A DNA stretch of 64,000 bases from Sphingomonas sp. UNC305MFCol5.2 (GCF_000712135.1 NZ_JOOE01000001.1:1-64000), one strand, 5' to 3'. Shown: positions 1 through 9,579, counted from the stretch's first letter. Notes: generated from the letters alone by a model not told the origin. A program made the numbers and translations.

Positions 1-1
1 C

Positions 2-1264
2 GGCCTCAACCAGATGACGACAGCTGGCGCGACGGCGCTTGGCTATGACGGACGCGGCAACCTGACCAGTTCAGGAAGCGCTGCCTACACCTACTCCACC
101 GACAATCGAATGCAATCGGCCCCTGGGATCACCATGGCCTATGAACCGGCAGCCGGCCAACTTCTTCGCTTCAACACCGCTGGCGCTGACACCCGGTTCA
201 GCTGGTCCGGAAGCCAAATGATCTCCGAATACGGTACCGCCTTCGTGATCAACCGCCGCTATGTGCCCGGTCCCGGTACCGACGAGCCGGTGGTATGGTA
301 CGAAGGCTCGGGCACGAGCGACCGCCGCTGGCTGCACGCCGACGAGCGCGGCTCGGTAGTGGCGGTGAGTGACGGCTCGGGCAACGCGATCGCGGTCAAC
401 CGCTACGACGAATATGGCATTCCCGCATCGACCAACATAGGCCGCTTCCAGTATACCGGCCAGGCATGGCTGCCCGAGCTCGGCATGTATTACTACAAGG
501 CCCGCATCTACTCGCCCACGCTGGGCCGCTTCATGCAGACCGATCCGATCGGATATGGCGGTGGGATGAACATCTACGGGTATACCGGCGGAGACCCAGT
601 CAACTTTACAGATCCTTTCGGACTAGACATTGTCCCTCTCCCGATGGATCCTGACTCGTATGGAACCCAATGTTACCTAGATACGGAGACGAATACCCAA
701 TTCTGCGAGGGGGGCGGGGGAAATATAACCGGGCCCCGAGTCAGTGGAAGCGGTCCAAGCAACGATGGTGTGTCCGTTTTTGGGTACCCACTTACGACGA
801 CGCCCATAAATTTGGGTTCAGGAGGGATCAATCGGATTTTGGTGACGTCTGGTACAGCGCCAATCGATCAACCCCCTCCCTGCAGCGAAATGCAGAAAGC
901 CGCGCAAGCACTTGGATCGTCGGCGCTCAAAGTAGGTCAGCAAGCTACCAAGATTGGTGACGGAGTTGCCCTTATTGGTGTAGGTATCGCGGGCGGAAGC
1001 GCCATGACCTATAACCCCGGTGGCGTTCTGCTAGGTGGCGAGGTCGTCGCAGTTGGAGGTATGATCGGAACGCAAGGGCGGATGATGACAGCCACTGGAT
1101 TTACTACCGCACTTCTGGGTGGGGCATCTATAAGATCCATTGGAACCGAATTCCTTGTAGGCTGGGCGCCGGCCAGTTTTCTATATGAAGATGCAGCGCG
1201 AAGTGCAGTCAACACTGCATTGGATTACGTTGGTGTCCCGGACCGACCTAGGTGTAGCAACTAA
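2..1264 (+). CDS. RHS repeat-associated core domain protein, C-terminal end (5' truncated by window)
   Basis: The frame is open to the left window edge, so only the C-terminal ~420 residues are seen. The first ~200 residues are YD/RHS core: repeated Y-D-x-x-G-N units (GYDGRGN, RYDEYG), the pre-core RYVPGPGTDEP, then the signature GRFMQTDPIGY and DPFGLD near residue 204. RHS proteins form a beta-cocoon that encloses a C-terminal effector released after the core motif; they act in contact-dependent or secretion-system mediated competition. The ~210 residues after DPFGLD are variable tip: a Gly/Ser/Pro-rich stretch, then a hydrophobic glycine-rich segment (about residues 315-375). I recognise no nuclease or deaminase motif; a membrane-active tip is inference. 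The tip DNA is visibly less GC-rich than the core. The stop overlaps the next gene by one base (TAATG). The RHS family call is secure; tip function is unknown. Confidence 0.9.
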   Translation, partial: GLNQMTTAGATALGYDGRGNLTSSGSAAYTYSTDNRMQSAPGITMAYEPAAGQLLRFNTAGADTRFSWSGSQMISEYGTAFVINRRYVPGPGTDEPVVWYEGSGTSDRRWLHADERGSVVAVSDGSGNAIAVNRYDEYGIPASTNIGRFQYTGQAWLPELGMYYYKARIYSPTLGRFMQTDPIGYGGGMNIYGYTGGDPVNFTDPFGLDIVPLPMDPDSYGTQCYLDTETNTQFCEGGGGNITGPRVSGSGPSNDGVSVFGYPLTTTPINLGSGGINRILVTSGTAPIDQPPPCSEMQKAAQALGSSALKVGQQATKIGDGVALIGVGIAGGSAMTYNPGGVLLGGEVVAVGGMIGTQGRMMTATGFTTALLGGASIRSIGTEFLVGWAPASFLYEDAARSAVNTALDYVGVPDRPRCSN

Positions 1265-1491
1265 TGACAAGATTATCTCGTAAAAATGGATGCCTGGTAT
1301 CCATTCTGCCTTTTACGCTTGGCATGGCGACGATTTGGCTTGCCTTGAAGCTTTCCGAGAACGGGCACGACTACCCGGCATTACTTTATATTGGTTTTTT
1401 CGTGGCCGTCGCTGGAGGAGCTTGGATATCTTCAATAGTCTGGGATTTTCTGCGCAGAAAATTCGGGTTGAAAGACAGTACACGTAGATAG
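1264..1491 (+). CDS. small two-TM membrane protein, candidate RHS immunity protein
   Basis: A 75-residue protein with two predicted membrane segments (about residues 10-28 and 39-60) separated by a short polar loop, and a basic C-terminal tail. Its ATG overlaps the stop codon of the RHS gene (TAATG), so the pair is probably translationally coupled. In RHS and CDI systems the gene directly after the toxin tip normally encodes the cognate immunity protein; a small inner-membrane protein would suit a tip that acts on membranes. No homologous family is recognised. Immunity function is inferred from position and topology only. Base composition resembles the toxin tip, not the surrounding core genes. 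Confidence 0.6.
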   Translation: MTRLSRKNGCLVSILPFTLGMATIWLALKLSENGHDYPALLYIGFFVAVAGGAWISSIVWDFLRRKFGLKDSTRR

Positions 1492-1572
1492 TCAACCTCT
1501 GTAGTCAGCTGATGCGCCTACCGGATACATAACAACTCGCGCCACCATTCCATTTACCGATCAGGGTGTGAC

Positions 1573-2079
1573 ATGCCCCTCTTCAAACTAGCGATCACGG
1601 CGGTCTCACTCCTTATTAACGGTCCTGGTTCCGTTGATCTTTCGGATGGAGGAAGGATCACCAAAGTGCAGCTGTCGAAAAAAATAAGTGCCTCCTTTGA
1701 TGGGAGAAATGAACTCTATTTAATGGCTGACAACAAGCGGTATAGGCTTTCAGCAGGAACACCGTCGCGTGTTGTCGTTTCTCCTTCTGAGAATTATGGG
1801 CTGCTCAATTTCGGAAATGGTTCCGGGCAGGTGCTGGACATTGAGATCATCCAGTTAGGGCGAACGCGCATTGGTGGTTCGCGACTGGTTAAAAGATTTG
1901 CGCTCAACCGCGCCGGCAAATCCTGTCCGGCAAGCTACGATGCAATCAGCGTCGTGTTCGACAAATGGCTTCCGGGCGATCGCGTTCGCCTACACACGGA
2001 AGACTTTTCACGCACCGCAAAATGCGCCGGCCTATTTCACACCTGGGACGTCTCGCTCGCCAGACTGGTCAGTGGATGA
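1573..2079 (+). CDS. hypothetical protein, possibly secreted
   Basis: A 168-residue ORF of unrecognised family. The N-terminus has a short hydrophobic stretch (about residues 4-17) that could be a weak signal peptide. The rest is mixed alpha/beta-like sequence with two cysteines in the C-terminal third (in KSCPAS and AKCAG) that could form a disulfide if exported. An AGGG stands about 9 nt upstream of the ATG. It lies 81 bp after the candidate immunity gene and before an RHS-like remnant, with the lower GC of that cassette. It may be a second cargo or orphan immunity gene of the RHS locus, but nothing in the sequence proves this. Confidence 0.55.
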   Translation: MPLFKLAITAVSLLINGPGSVDLSDGGRITKVQLSKKISASFDGRNELYLMADNKRYRLSAGTPSRVVVSPSENYGLLNFGNGSGQVLDIEIIQLGRTRIGGSRLVKRFALNRAGKSCPASYDAISVVFDKWLPGDRVRLHTEDFSRTAKCAGLFHTWDVSLARLVSG

Positions 2080-2116
2080 ATTGTTATCGGTAGGCGAACG
2101 GCATTTTAGAGAACCT

Positions 2117-2300
2117 AGGCGATCATCAACCGCTATGTGTCGGGCACCGGCGTCGATGTGGAGCGCTAGCGGACTGGCAACTCTCTCGTGCGCATCGCGA
2201 TCCGCGCTTCTTGGCGCTGGCTCGACATCTAGGCCTTCTTCAATATTGGCGATCGAGCGGCCACTGGCCCGATTTCTGTTCCGAATCCGATCTACCTTAT
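2117..2300 (+). pseudogene. decayed RHS core remnant
   Basis: Translating from about 2120 gives AIINRYVSGTGVDVER followed by a stop, which resembles the RHS pre-core of the gene at the window start (VINRRYVPGPGTDEP). Further in-frame stops follow (for example the TAG near 2250), and the later similarity is blurred. I read this as the eroded leftover of an RHS core fragment, as is typical of orphan tip cassettes left behind by recombination at rhs loci. The similarity is short, so the call is tentative and both boundaries are approximate. Confidence 0.35.
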
Positions 2301-2559
2301 GACTGCCGGGCGGAAGGACGTCGCCTGCCGTAGATTGACCTTAGCACTTCGAGAACTGGAAGCTGCGACCGGCCCTCGACGCCACGGCGGCTTTTTCGGT
2401 TGCTCGTCCGAAAGCAGACCGTCGGCTTTCGGCCCATTTGTTGCCGTCCTGAGTCTAATCCGAGGCTCTGAAATTCGCCGTTCACGTCCGGACTGGGTTC
2501 CGCCCTATCGTGATGCGGCTTGAGCTCTTAGTTGCGGACGTTCGATTGGCAATAGACGC
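2301..2559. other. intergenic region, no gene seen
   Basis: No ORF here has convincing coding character. It contains one short perfect inverted repeat, CCGAAAGC at 2408-2415 and GCTTTCGG at 2425-2432 with a 9-nt loop, without a T-run on either side. It separates the RHS island from the convergent DUF3857 gene. Confidence 0.5.
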
Positions 2560-5500
2560 TTATTTCGCCAAGGGCTCGCCGAGTTCGAGTCCGTAGCCTT
2601 TGAACCGCTCGATGACCTTCGCATCGTTGCGCTGCGCCGCGGCGGCGTCGGCTGCCGACCGTGTCTTATCCCCCTTGCGCGCCCAGGCGAGCGCCCGGCC
2701 GAAGAGCGATGATGTCATGGTCGGTGCCTTTGCGAGCGCCCGGTCATAGTCGGCGATCGCCTCGTCGATACGGCCGAGCCGAAGATAGACCAGTGCTCGG
2801 CTGTCGATGAAGCCTGCGACTTCAGGCTCCTTCGTCAGAGCGGCGTTGCAATCCGCGAGCGCGCTCTCAAGCGCGATTCCAGCAGTGCCCTTCGCCCAGC
2901 AGAGATTGTTCAGCGCCACCGGATCGGCGGACTTCGCCGCTGCCGCAAAGTCCTTCTCGGCGAGCTTGCCGTTGCCGGAGCGCGCATAGGCGATCCCCCG
3001 CGCGGATAGCAGCCCGGCATCGGAAGGCTCCTTGGCAAGGGCTTTCGAATAGGTGGCAACCGCGCCGGCATGGTCTCCGATGTCGGTTTGCAGCCGCGCC
3101 ATCGTGGCGAGTGCATCCACCGAATCGGGCTCGAGCCGCATCGCCGCCTCGATGTCCTGGCGGCGACCTGCCTCGTCTTCCTTCGGCCGGTGGTCCGCGC
3201 GATTGAGATAGATATAGGCGTCGGGCTTGATCGCGAGTGCGCGATCGAAGGCGCGCATAGCCTCGTCGCGATTGCCGAATGCGTCGTATAGGGCTGCCGC
3301 GGATACCTGGGCATAGGCGTCATCGGGCATGGCGGCGGATATCGCAGCCGCCTCGGCGAGCCCTTCCTCGACTTTGCCGAGCCTCCGAAAGATGTTGCCA
3401 CGCAGCAGGTAGAGGGTGGCCCAGCGCGGATCGAGCTTCAGCGCTGCGGCTGAATCACGAAGTGCCGCGTCGTCATCACCGGCGGCGCGGTACGCCTCGG
3501 CGCGCTTTCCGAGCGCAAAGGCACTGCCCGGCTCGATCTCGAGCGCGGTGCTATAGGCGGCGACGGCGTCCTTGGAGGCACCGGTTTGCTGGGCCATCAG
3601 CCCGCGCGCGCGAAAGACGACGGCGTTGCGCGGATCGATCGCAGCAGCGGCATCCAAATCCTTGGTCGCGCCGGCCAGATCTTTTTTCCACACGCGTGCA
3701 ATGCCCCGATCGGCCAGCGCCAGCACGTTTTTCGGTTCGAGTCCCAGTGCGCGATCGAAATCCTGGATCGCCTCGTCATAGCGCGCGCGGTCGAGCAGCA
3801 GATTGCCACGATAGACAAATCCTTCTGCGGTGGTCGGCAGGGTCTCAAGCGTCTGCGCCACTTCCTTCTCGGTCAGCCGGTATCCGGCCGGCCGCTGCAC
3901 GTAGAGCGTATTGTCGGCCAATTCGCGCAGCGCCTTCTCCGCGGCCGGAGCCTCCTTGGCGGGAAATTCGGGCGCGGTGCTCCGCTCGCTCTTCTCGATG
4001 GTCAGAACGTTGCCGGCCAGTCGGGCGGTGCGGCGATAGGCGATGCCCGCGATTATCTGGTCGACGTCCGGTTGCGACGCGGGTTTGGCATTCTCGAAGC
4101 CGCGCGGCAGCAGGATCGTCTCGGTGACGCGCGCATAATAGGGGTAGGAGACTGCGAAGGGCGCACCGCTGTCGGGCCCCGGCTCGCGGGCGAAATCGGC
4201 CTTGTAACCCAGCGAGAAGTCGTCAAGCCTGTACCAGCCGCTGCTCCAGTCCATCCGCGCCAGCCCCGTCAGGGTCAGGCGCTCCTCGCCGGTCGCCGGA
4301 TCGAAGCTAGCGGTTACCGTCTTGGGCTCGATGAAGTCATATTCGCTCTTCCAATATTGGCGGAGCGCCCGGTCACGGACCTCGCCGGTCAAATCCGCCA
4401 GGCCGAGATTGGTCCGAACCGCGGCGTCGCCCCGCATTACGGTCTCGACGGTGACCGGCGCGGGCACCGCGAGTCCGGCCGTGGCGTCGATTCGGATCGC
4501 GACTTCATGGCCGGGCTTGTCGAGCGGCGTCGGCAGCAGACGGACCAGCGTCGCGCCTTTGGGGACCAGCGGCAGCCCCCAGCCGAAGTCGGGAGCGGCA
4601 ATCCGGTCGAGGCTCGCGTCACCGGTGCGGGTCCCGTCGAGCCACCAGTCCTTGCCGTCGATATGGGCGCGAACGAGCACGTGATTGAACAAGCCGACCA
4701 TCGGCAGGCGCGCGTCGAGCCCGTCGCCGAACACCGTGCTGACTGCGACCGGCTCCGCCGCGATGTTCATCTCGCGGAGCAGCGCGAGGAGCAGTGCGGT
4801 CTTGGCCTTGCAGTCGCCGTAGCGGCGCGTCCAGGTTGCTTCGGCATCGGCCGGGACGAGCCCGCCGCTACCCATCGCCAAGGCGACGTAGCGGACCTTG
4901 TCCTGCACGAGCGCGAGCGCCGCCTCAGCGCGCTTTTTGGCATCGGGCGAAGCGTCGCGGATGCGGTTCAGCTCGGCGCGCAGCGGCCCCTCGGCCGGCA
5001 ACACCGCCGCCTTTGCGAACAACGGCGCCAGCAGCGCGCCTAGATCTGCCCAGGAGCGGAAGTCGGTAGCCTCCACCGTGCCGCCGAGTAGAAATCGGGG
5101 TGGTGCGCCCTTGGGCGGATTGAACGGCGGCACGTTATCGAGCGAGAGCTCGACTGCCTTGCGGTTGCCCGACTGGACCGGCTTGACCTCGGCGAGATGG
5201 GCAGGCTGACGCAGCTGCACCGGCAGGTCGGCAGGCCATTCGATCCGCAGGTGCATGCGTCCGATCGGCATCGCATTCCATCCACTGGCCAGATGTTCGA
5301 CATGGCCTTTCATCACCGGATCGCGCGAGGTCAGCGACGTCGCGAACTCGATGATGTCGCCCACCTGCAGCCCCTCGGGCTGGATATTGGCAGTCAGCAT
5401 GCCGTCGAGGGTCGCGTTCTCAAGGTTGGTCTCGCGCCGCATGACGGTGAAGGTCTGGCCCGAGGCGAGCACGTCAATCACCTTGTCGCCGCGGCGGATC

Positions 5501-5811
5501 AGCAGCTTGTGGACGGTGAGCTCGTCGGTATCGGGCCGCCACGGTATCGAGATGTTGCCCGCCGCCAGTCCCTGCGGTGTCTGGATCTTGATCGCGACCT
5601 GCGAATAGAGCGTTTCACGCCCGGCCTCGAGGGAGACCTGCTGGTCCCATAGCAACATGCGGATGCTGGCGTCGTCGGGCTTGGCAGGTGCGAGCGGGAT
5701 TGCGATCGGTTTCACCCAGGCGGGCACCGGCGCGATCACCGGCTTGTCGTCCGCCCGGGCTGCGGTCGTGAACATGGTGGACGCAAGAATGGCGACGAGC
5801 AGCTTATGCAC
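2560..5811 (-). CDS. DUF3857 / transglutaminase-like / TPR protein
   Basis: A 1083-residue exported protein: signal peptide (residues 1-20, ending in A-R-A-D), a DUF3857 domain over about residues 55-230, a transglutaminase-like domain with the expected triad (Cys ~333 in RYGDCKAK, His ~376 in FNHV, Asp ~391 in LDGT), a beta-rich middle and an array of about ten TPR units from ~665 to 1070. DUF3857-transglutaminase proteins are widespread in Bacteroidetes and alphaproteobacteria; their substrate is unknown, and a periplasmic peptidase-like or cross-linking role with TPR-mediated partner binding is inference. It stands alone. Its start is well placed: ATG with a hydrophobic signal sequence directly after it. 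Confidence 0.85.
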   Translation of the reverse strand: MHKLLVAILASTMFTTAARADDKPVIAPVPAWVKPIAIPLAPAKPDDASIRMLLWDQQVSLEAGRETLYSQVAIKIQTPQGLAAGNISIPWRPDTDELTVHKLLIRRGDKVIDVLASGQTFTVMRRETNLENATLDGMLTANIQPEGLQVGDIIEFATSLTSRDPVMKGHVEHLASGWNAMPIGRMHLRIEWPADLPVQLRQPAHLAEVKPVQSGNRKAVELSLDNVPPFNPPKGAPPRFLLGGTVEATDFRSWADLGALLAPLFAKAAVLPAEGPLRAELNRIRDASPDAKKRAEAALALVQDKVRYVALAMGSGGLVPADAEATWTRRYGDCKAKTALLLALLREMNIAAEPVAVSTVFGDGLDARLPMVGLFNHVLVRAHIDGKDWWLDGTRTGDASLDRIAAPDFGWGLPLVPKGATLVRLLPTPLDKPGHEVAIRIDATAGLAVPAPVTVETVMRGDAAVRTNLGLADLTGEVRDRALRQYWKSEYDFIEPKTVTASFDPATGEERLTLTGLARMDWSSGWYRLDDFSLGYKADFAREPGPDSGAPFAVSYPYYARVTETILLPRGFENAKPASQPDVDQIIAGIAYRRTARLAGNVLTIEKSERSTAPEFPAKEAPAAEKALRELADNTLYVQRPAGYRLTEKEVAQTLETLPTTAEGFVYRGNLLLDRARYDEAIQDFDRALGLEPKNVLALADRGIARVWKKDLAGATKDLDAAAAIDPRNAVVFRARGLMAQQTGASKDAVAAYSTALEIEPGSAFALGKRAEAYRAAGDDDAALRDSAAALKLDPRWATLYLLRGNIFRRLGKVEEGLAEAAAISAAMPDDAYAQVSAAALYDAFGNRDEAMRAFDRALAIKPDAYIYLNRADHRPKEDEAGRRQDIEAAMRLEPDSVDALATMARLQTDIGDHAGAVATYSKALAKEPSDAGLLSARGIAYARSGNGKLAEKDFAAAAKSADPVALNNLCWAKGTAGIALESALADCNAALTKEPEVAGFIDSRALVYLRLGRIDEAIADYDRALAKAPTMTSSLFGRALAWARKGDKTRSAADAAAAQRNDAKVIERFKGYGLELGEPLAK

Positions 5812-6240
5812 GAATTCCCCCTATTTGGCGCGAGCTTAATCAAGGTTTCCGAAGTTTGCACTCCGAAGATTGAGCTTCCCGGAGCGAGTGCGCTAAGTCC
5901 CCGGCAGCCGAGCAGGGTCGGAACCCTCCGTGGACCTGAGCGCCCTTATGTCCGCCGTTCAGCCTAGCGGTCGGCAATCCCGAAGCGCCGTTTGTTCAGG
6001 CAACGACCGGATGTCCGCAATCGGGGCGTTAGCCGATGGGCAGCTTCGAACTGGGCAATCCGGCCCCACCGCGTTCACTTGGCGGCCAGATGCAGACATG
6101 CGCTGCGGATCAATCAAGGACGTCGTAGTAGGAATCTCTAGGATGCGAAATTCGGCCGGATGATTACGTGACGATTAAGTGTGAGTAAGCAGGCGTCTCG
6201 CGGAAGCCGAGAAAAACAGGCTAACATACTGATTTTGCGG
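5812..6240. other. intergenic region, no gene seen
   Basis: About 430 bp between the DUF3857 gene start and tRNA-Lys. Small ORFs here lack coding character. The right part (about 6130-6235) is AT-richer, and the promoter of the DUF3857 gene should lie at the left end. Part of it looks like decayed, GC-rich repetitive sequence of the kind common between sphingomonad genes; I could not align it to a defined repeat. Confidence 0.5.
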
Positions 6241-6316
<76 letters not shown>

Positions 6317-6427
6317 ATTCCGGGCGTTTCCGGCGCTCTTGGTGAGTGCGCCGCCGCGTTTGGAGGGGCGCGGTTAGCAAAGCTTTCGCGCATTGCAAAC
6401 CCTAAAATGCGCCTCCCGCAAAATCCC

Positions 6428-7546
6428 TTACCAGCGCTGCTTGCGGCGGCTCTCGCGATCGATCGACATCAGGATGCCGAAACAGATCATGAAGGTCATC
6501 TGCGCGGTGCCGCCGAAGCTGATCAGCGGCAGCGGAATGCCCACCACGGGGGCGAGGCCCATCACCATCCCCATGTTGATCGCAGTGTAGAAGAAGATCG
6601 TCGCCGAGAGCCCCGCCGCCGTCAGCCGGCCGAACCGGCTCTTGGCGCGCATGCTCACGCCGATGCCCCAGCCGATCAGGCAACCGAAGGCCAGGATGAT
6701 GAACAGGCCGCCCATCAGCCCCCATTCCTCCATCATCGTCGCGAGGGCGAAATCGGTATGGCCTTCGGGCAGATAATCGAGATGGCTCTGGGTGCCGTTG
6801 AGGAAGCCCTTGCCGAAGATGCCGCCCGATCCGATCGCTATCTTCGACTGGCTGATATGATAGCCGGTGCCGAGCGGATCGCTCTCGGGATCGAGGAACA
6901 CGAGCACGCGATTGCGCTGATAATCGTGGAGCACGAAGTTGACGACGAGCGGAACCGCCGCCGCCAGCGCCAGTCCGCCGCCGATGAACAGGCGCAGCGG
7001 GATTCCGGCGAGGAACATCACTGCGACGCCGCCGCCCGTGATCATCAGCGCCGTGCCGAGGTCGGGCTGGAGCATCACCAGCGCGGCGGGCAGGCCGATC
7101 AGCACCGCGCCGGGCCAGAGCGCGCCGAACTTGCGGATCTCGCTCGCCGGCAGGATCTCGTAGAAGCGCGCCATCGTCAGCACGATCACCGGCTTCATCA
7201 GCTCGGAAGGCTGGAGTCGGATGATGCCGAGGTCGAGCCAGCGCTGGCTGCCGCCGGCGACTGCGCCGAGCGCCTCGACGCCGAGCAGCATCAGCAGGAT
7301 CACCGCGTACATCGGGAAAGTGGCGTGCGCCCAGAAGCCTTCGGGCACGCGCGACAGCACGATCGCCATGCCGAAGAAGACGAAGAAGCGCACCCCCTGC
7401 GAGAAGGCCCAGGGATAGAGGCTGCCGCCCGCGGCCGAGTAGAGCACGACGAGCCCGAAGCAGCCGACCGCCAGGACGAGCAACAGGATCTTCCACGGCA
7501 GCTGCGCCAGCGGGGCCGGGACCATTCCGAGGCCGAGCGTGCTCAT
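6428..7546 (-). CDS. rodA: rod shape-determining protein RodA (SEDS glycosyltransferase)
   Basis: A 372-residue polytopic inner-membrane protein of the FtsW/RodA/SpoVE (SEDS) family, which polymerises lipid II into glycan strands for side-wall growth together with PBP2. Family signatures are visible: GGSQRWLDLG, LQPSELMK, LQPDLGTA, the loop LPEGHTDFALA and the C-terminal GIPLPLISFGG. I set the start at the ATG at 7546, because its ATGA overlaps the mrdA stop; the reading frame continues upstream but that part is a shadow of mrdA. It is the last gene of the mre/mrd operon, as expected for its partner role with the preceding mrdA product. Confidence 0.96.
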   Translation of the reverse strand: MSTLGLGMVPAPLAQLPWKILLLVLAVGCFGLVVLYSAAGGSLYPWAFSQGVRFFVFFGMAIVLSRVPEGFWAHATFPMYAVILLMLLGVEALGAVAGGSQRWLDLGIIRLQPSELMKPVIVLTMARFYEILPASEIRKFGALWPGAVLIGLPAALVMLQPDLGTALMITGGGVAVMFLAGIPLRLFIGGGLALAAAVPLVVNFVLHDYQRNRVLVFLDPESDPLGTGYHISQSKIAIGSGGIFGKGFLNGTQSHLDYLPEGHTDFALATMMEEWGLMGGLFIILAFGCLIGWGIGVSMRAKSRFGRLTAAGLSATIFFYTAINMGMVMGLAPVVGIPLPLISFGGTAQMTFMICFGILMSIDRESRRKQRW

Positions 7547-9579
7547 TCGTCGCGCTCCACGGGTCTGCCGGCGACGTCGCCGGCCGGTACATTGGCGTTG
7601 GCCGCTTCGGAGACGACGTTGCTCGCAGCGGCTTCGGCGTCCTCGGGGACGGGCGGGGGAGGGGCGGCGCGCGCGGCGGCCTGCGCTGCGTTGAACGCCT
7701 CGGCCTTCTTCGCCATGCGCTCGGTATAGGTGCCGCCCCAGCCCTTCTCGAGCGCGTGCAGCGACGCCATCGCCTTCTCGCGATCGAACAGGAAGGTCAT
7801 GATGTCGCGCGCCGTCGGGGCCACATCGGTGACCGGATTGACGTGTCCGTGATGCTCGAGGACGATCGACGCGGCATAACGCGGATTGTCCCACGGCGCG
7901 AAGCACACGAACAAGGCGTGGTCGCGCAGCTTGAACGGCAGCGAGGCGTTCTTGAGCACGCCCGAGCTGCGCTCGGCGCTGGTGATCGCGCGGACCTGCG
8001 CGGTGCCGGTCTTGCCGGCGATCTCGATCCCGGGGATCGGCAGCCGCGCCTTGCCCCCGGTGCCGCCGCCATTCACCACCGCCCACATGCACTGGCGGAC
8101 TGTCTGGATGTGCTGGGGGTCGAGGCCGAGCGAGGGCGCCGGCTGATGCGGCTCGTCGAGCAGCAGGCGCGGGACGATCGCGCGGCCCTGTGCCATCCGC
8201 GCCGCCATCACCGCGAGCTGGAGGGGATTGGCGAGGACATAGCCCTGTCCGATCGACGCGTTGACCGAGTCCGCGATCGTCCAGGGCTGTTTGTACTTCT
8301 TCATCTTCCACGCGCTGTCGGGCACGGTGCCGTAGCGCTGGCTGGTATAGGGCAGGTCGAAGCGCTGCCCGAGGCCCATCTCGCGCACCGTTTTGGCGAA
8401 GTGATCATAGCCGAGTTCGCGCGCCATCGAGTAGAAATAGATGTCGCAGCTCTGCGCGACCGCGCGTTCCATGTTGACCGCGCCATGCCCGCCGCGCTTG
8501 TGGCAGTGGAACGCACGGTTCCCGACCTGCAGCGCGCCGCTGCAATGTACCGTCGCCTGCGGGGAAATCCCCGCGCGCAGGATCGCCAGCGAATGCATCG
8601 GCTTGACGGTCGAGCCCGGCGGATAGAGCCCCTGCAGCACCTTGTTCATCAAGGGCACGTGGTCGTCGCCCGAAAGCATCTTCCATTCGCTCTGACTGAT
8701 GCCGTCGGAAAAGCTGTTGGGATCGTAGCCGGGCATCGAAACCATCGCGAGCACGTCGCCGGTCAGGCAGTCGAGCACGACGATCGAGCCCGAATTGTCG
8801 GCCAGCCGCCGCGCGCAATATTCCTGCAGCCCTGCGTCGATGGTGAGCTTGACGGTCTTCCCCGGCACGTCGGGCCGCGTCGTCAGTTCGCGCACCAACT
8901 TGCCCCGCGCAGTGACTTCGACGCGCTTGGCGCCGGGCTTGCCGCGCAACCGGCCCTCTAGTGTCTTTTCGAGCCCGTCCTTGCCCATCTTGAACCCGGG
9001 CGTGACCATCAGCGGGTCCTTGGATTCCTTATACTGCTCGGCTGAGGCGGCGCCGACATAGCCGATCAGATGGCCCACCCCGGCGCCGAGCGGATAGTTG
9101 CGCGTGAATCCCTGCGTCGCCTGCACCCCCGGCAATTCGGGCAGCCGGACGAGCACTTTGGCGTAGCGCTCCCAGTCGAGCCTTTCCTTGACCTGCACCG
9201 GCTTGAAACCGTGGGCGCGTTTGAGGTCGGTGGCGATGCGCGCCATGTCCTCGGGGATGAGCTCCAGAATCTGCTGGAGCGCGGCGAGCGTCTCCTCGCG
9301 CCGTTCCAGCCGATCGGGAATCAGATCGACGCGGAAATCGGTGCGGTTGTTGGCGAGCGGCTGGCCGTTGCGATCGATGATCCAGCCGCGGCGCGGCGGG
9401 CTCAGCGTCTGGCTGACGCGGTTGTCCTCAGCCATGAGCCGATAATGCTCGTTCTCGTACACTGCGAGCCACGTCATGCGCCCGGCGAGCGCCAGCGCGA
9501 CGGCGCCCTGCGCGCCTCCCATCAGCAACGCGCGCCGCGAGAAACTATATGCCTGCGACGCCTCGGTGACTTTCAGCAC
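7543..9579 (-). CDS. mrdA: penicillin-binding protein 2 (elongasome transpeptidase)
   Basis: A 678-residue class B PBP that cross-links peptidoglycan during elongation. An N-terminal membrane anchor (about residues 17-35) is followed by the dimerisation domain (RRGWIIDRNGQPLA) and the transpeptidase domain with SxxK (PGSTVKP, Ser about 322), SxN-equivalent SCD (in AQSCDIYF) and KTG (AGKTGTAQ, about 523). The C-terminus carries a Pro/Ala-rich tail longer than usual. It overlaps rodA by 4 nt and lies one base from mreD, so the group is tightly coupled. The family is unambiguous; PBP2 rather than FtsI follows from the rodA/mreD neighbours. Confidence 0.96.
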   Translation of the reverse strand: MLKVTEASQAYSFSRRALLMGGAQGAVALALAGRMTWLAVYENEHYRLMAEDNRVSQTLSPPRRGWIIDRNGQPLANNRTDFRVDLIPDRLERREETLAALQQILELIPEDMARIATDLKRAHGFKPVQVKERLDWERYAKVLVRLPELPGVQATQGFTRNYPLGAGVGHLIGYVGAASAEQYKESKDPLMVTPGFKMGKDGLEKTLEGRLRGKPGAKRVEVTARGKLVRELTTRPDVPGKTVKLTIDAGLQEYCARRLADNSGSIVVLDCLTGDVLAMVSMPGYDPNSFSDGISQSEWKMLSGDDHVPLMNKVLQGLYPPGSTVKPMHSLAILRAGISPQATVHCSGALQVGNRAFHCHKRGGHGAVNMERAVAQSCDIYFYSMARELGYDHFAKTVREMGLGQRFDLPYTSQRYGTVPDSAWKMKKYKQPWTIADSVNASIGQGYVLANPLQLAVMAARMAQGRAIVPRLLLDEPHQPAPSLGLDPQHIQTVRQCMWAVVNGGGTGGKARLPIPGIEIAGKTGTAQVRAITSAERSSGVLKNASLPFKLRDHALFVCFAPWDNPRYAASIVLEHHGHVNPVTDVAPTARDIMTFLFDREKAMASLHALEKGWGGTYTERMAKKAEAFNAAQAAARAAPPPPVPEDAEAAASNVVSEAANANVPAGDVAGRPVERDE

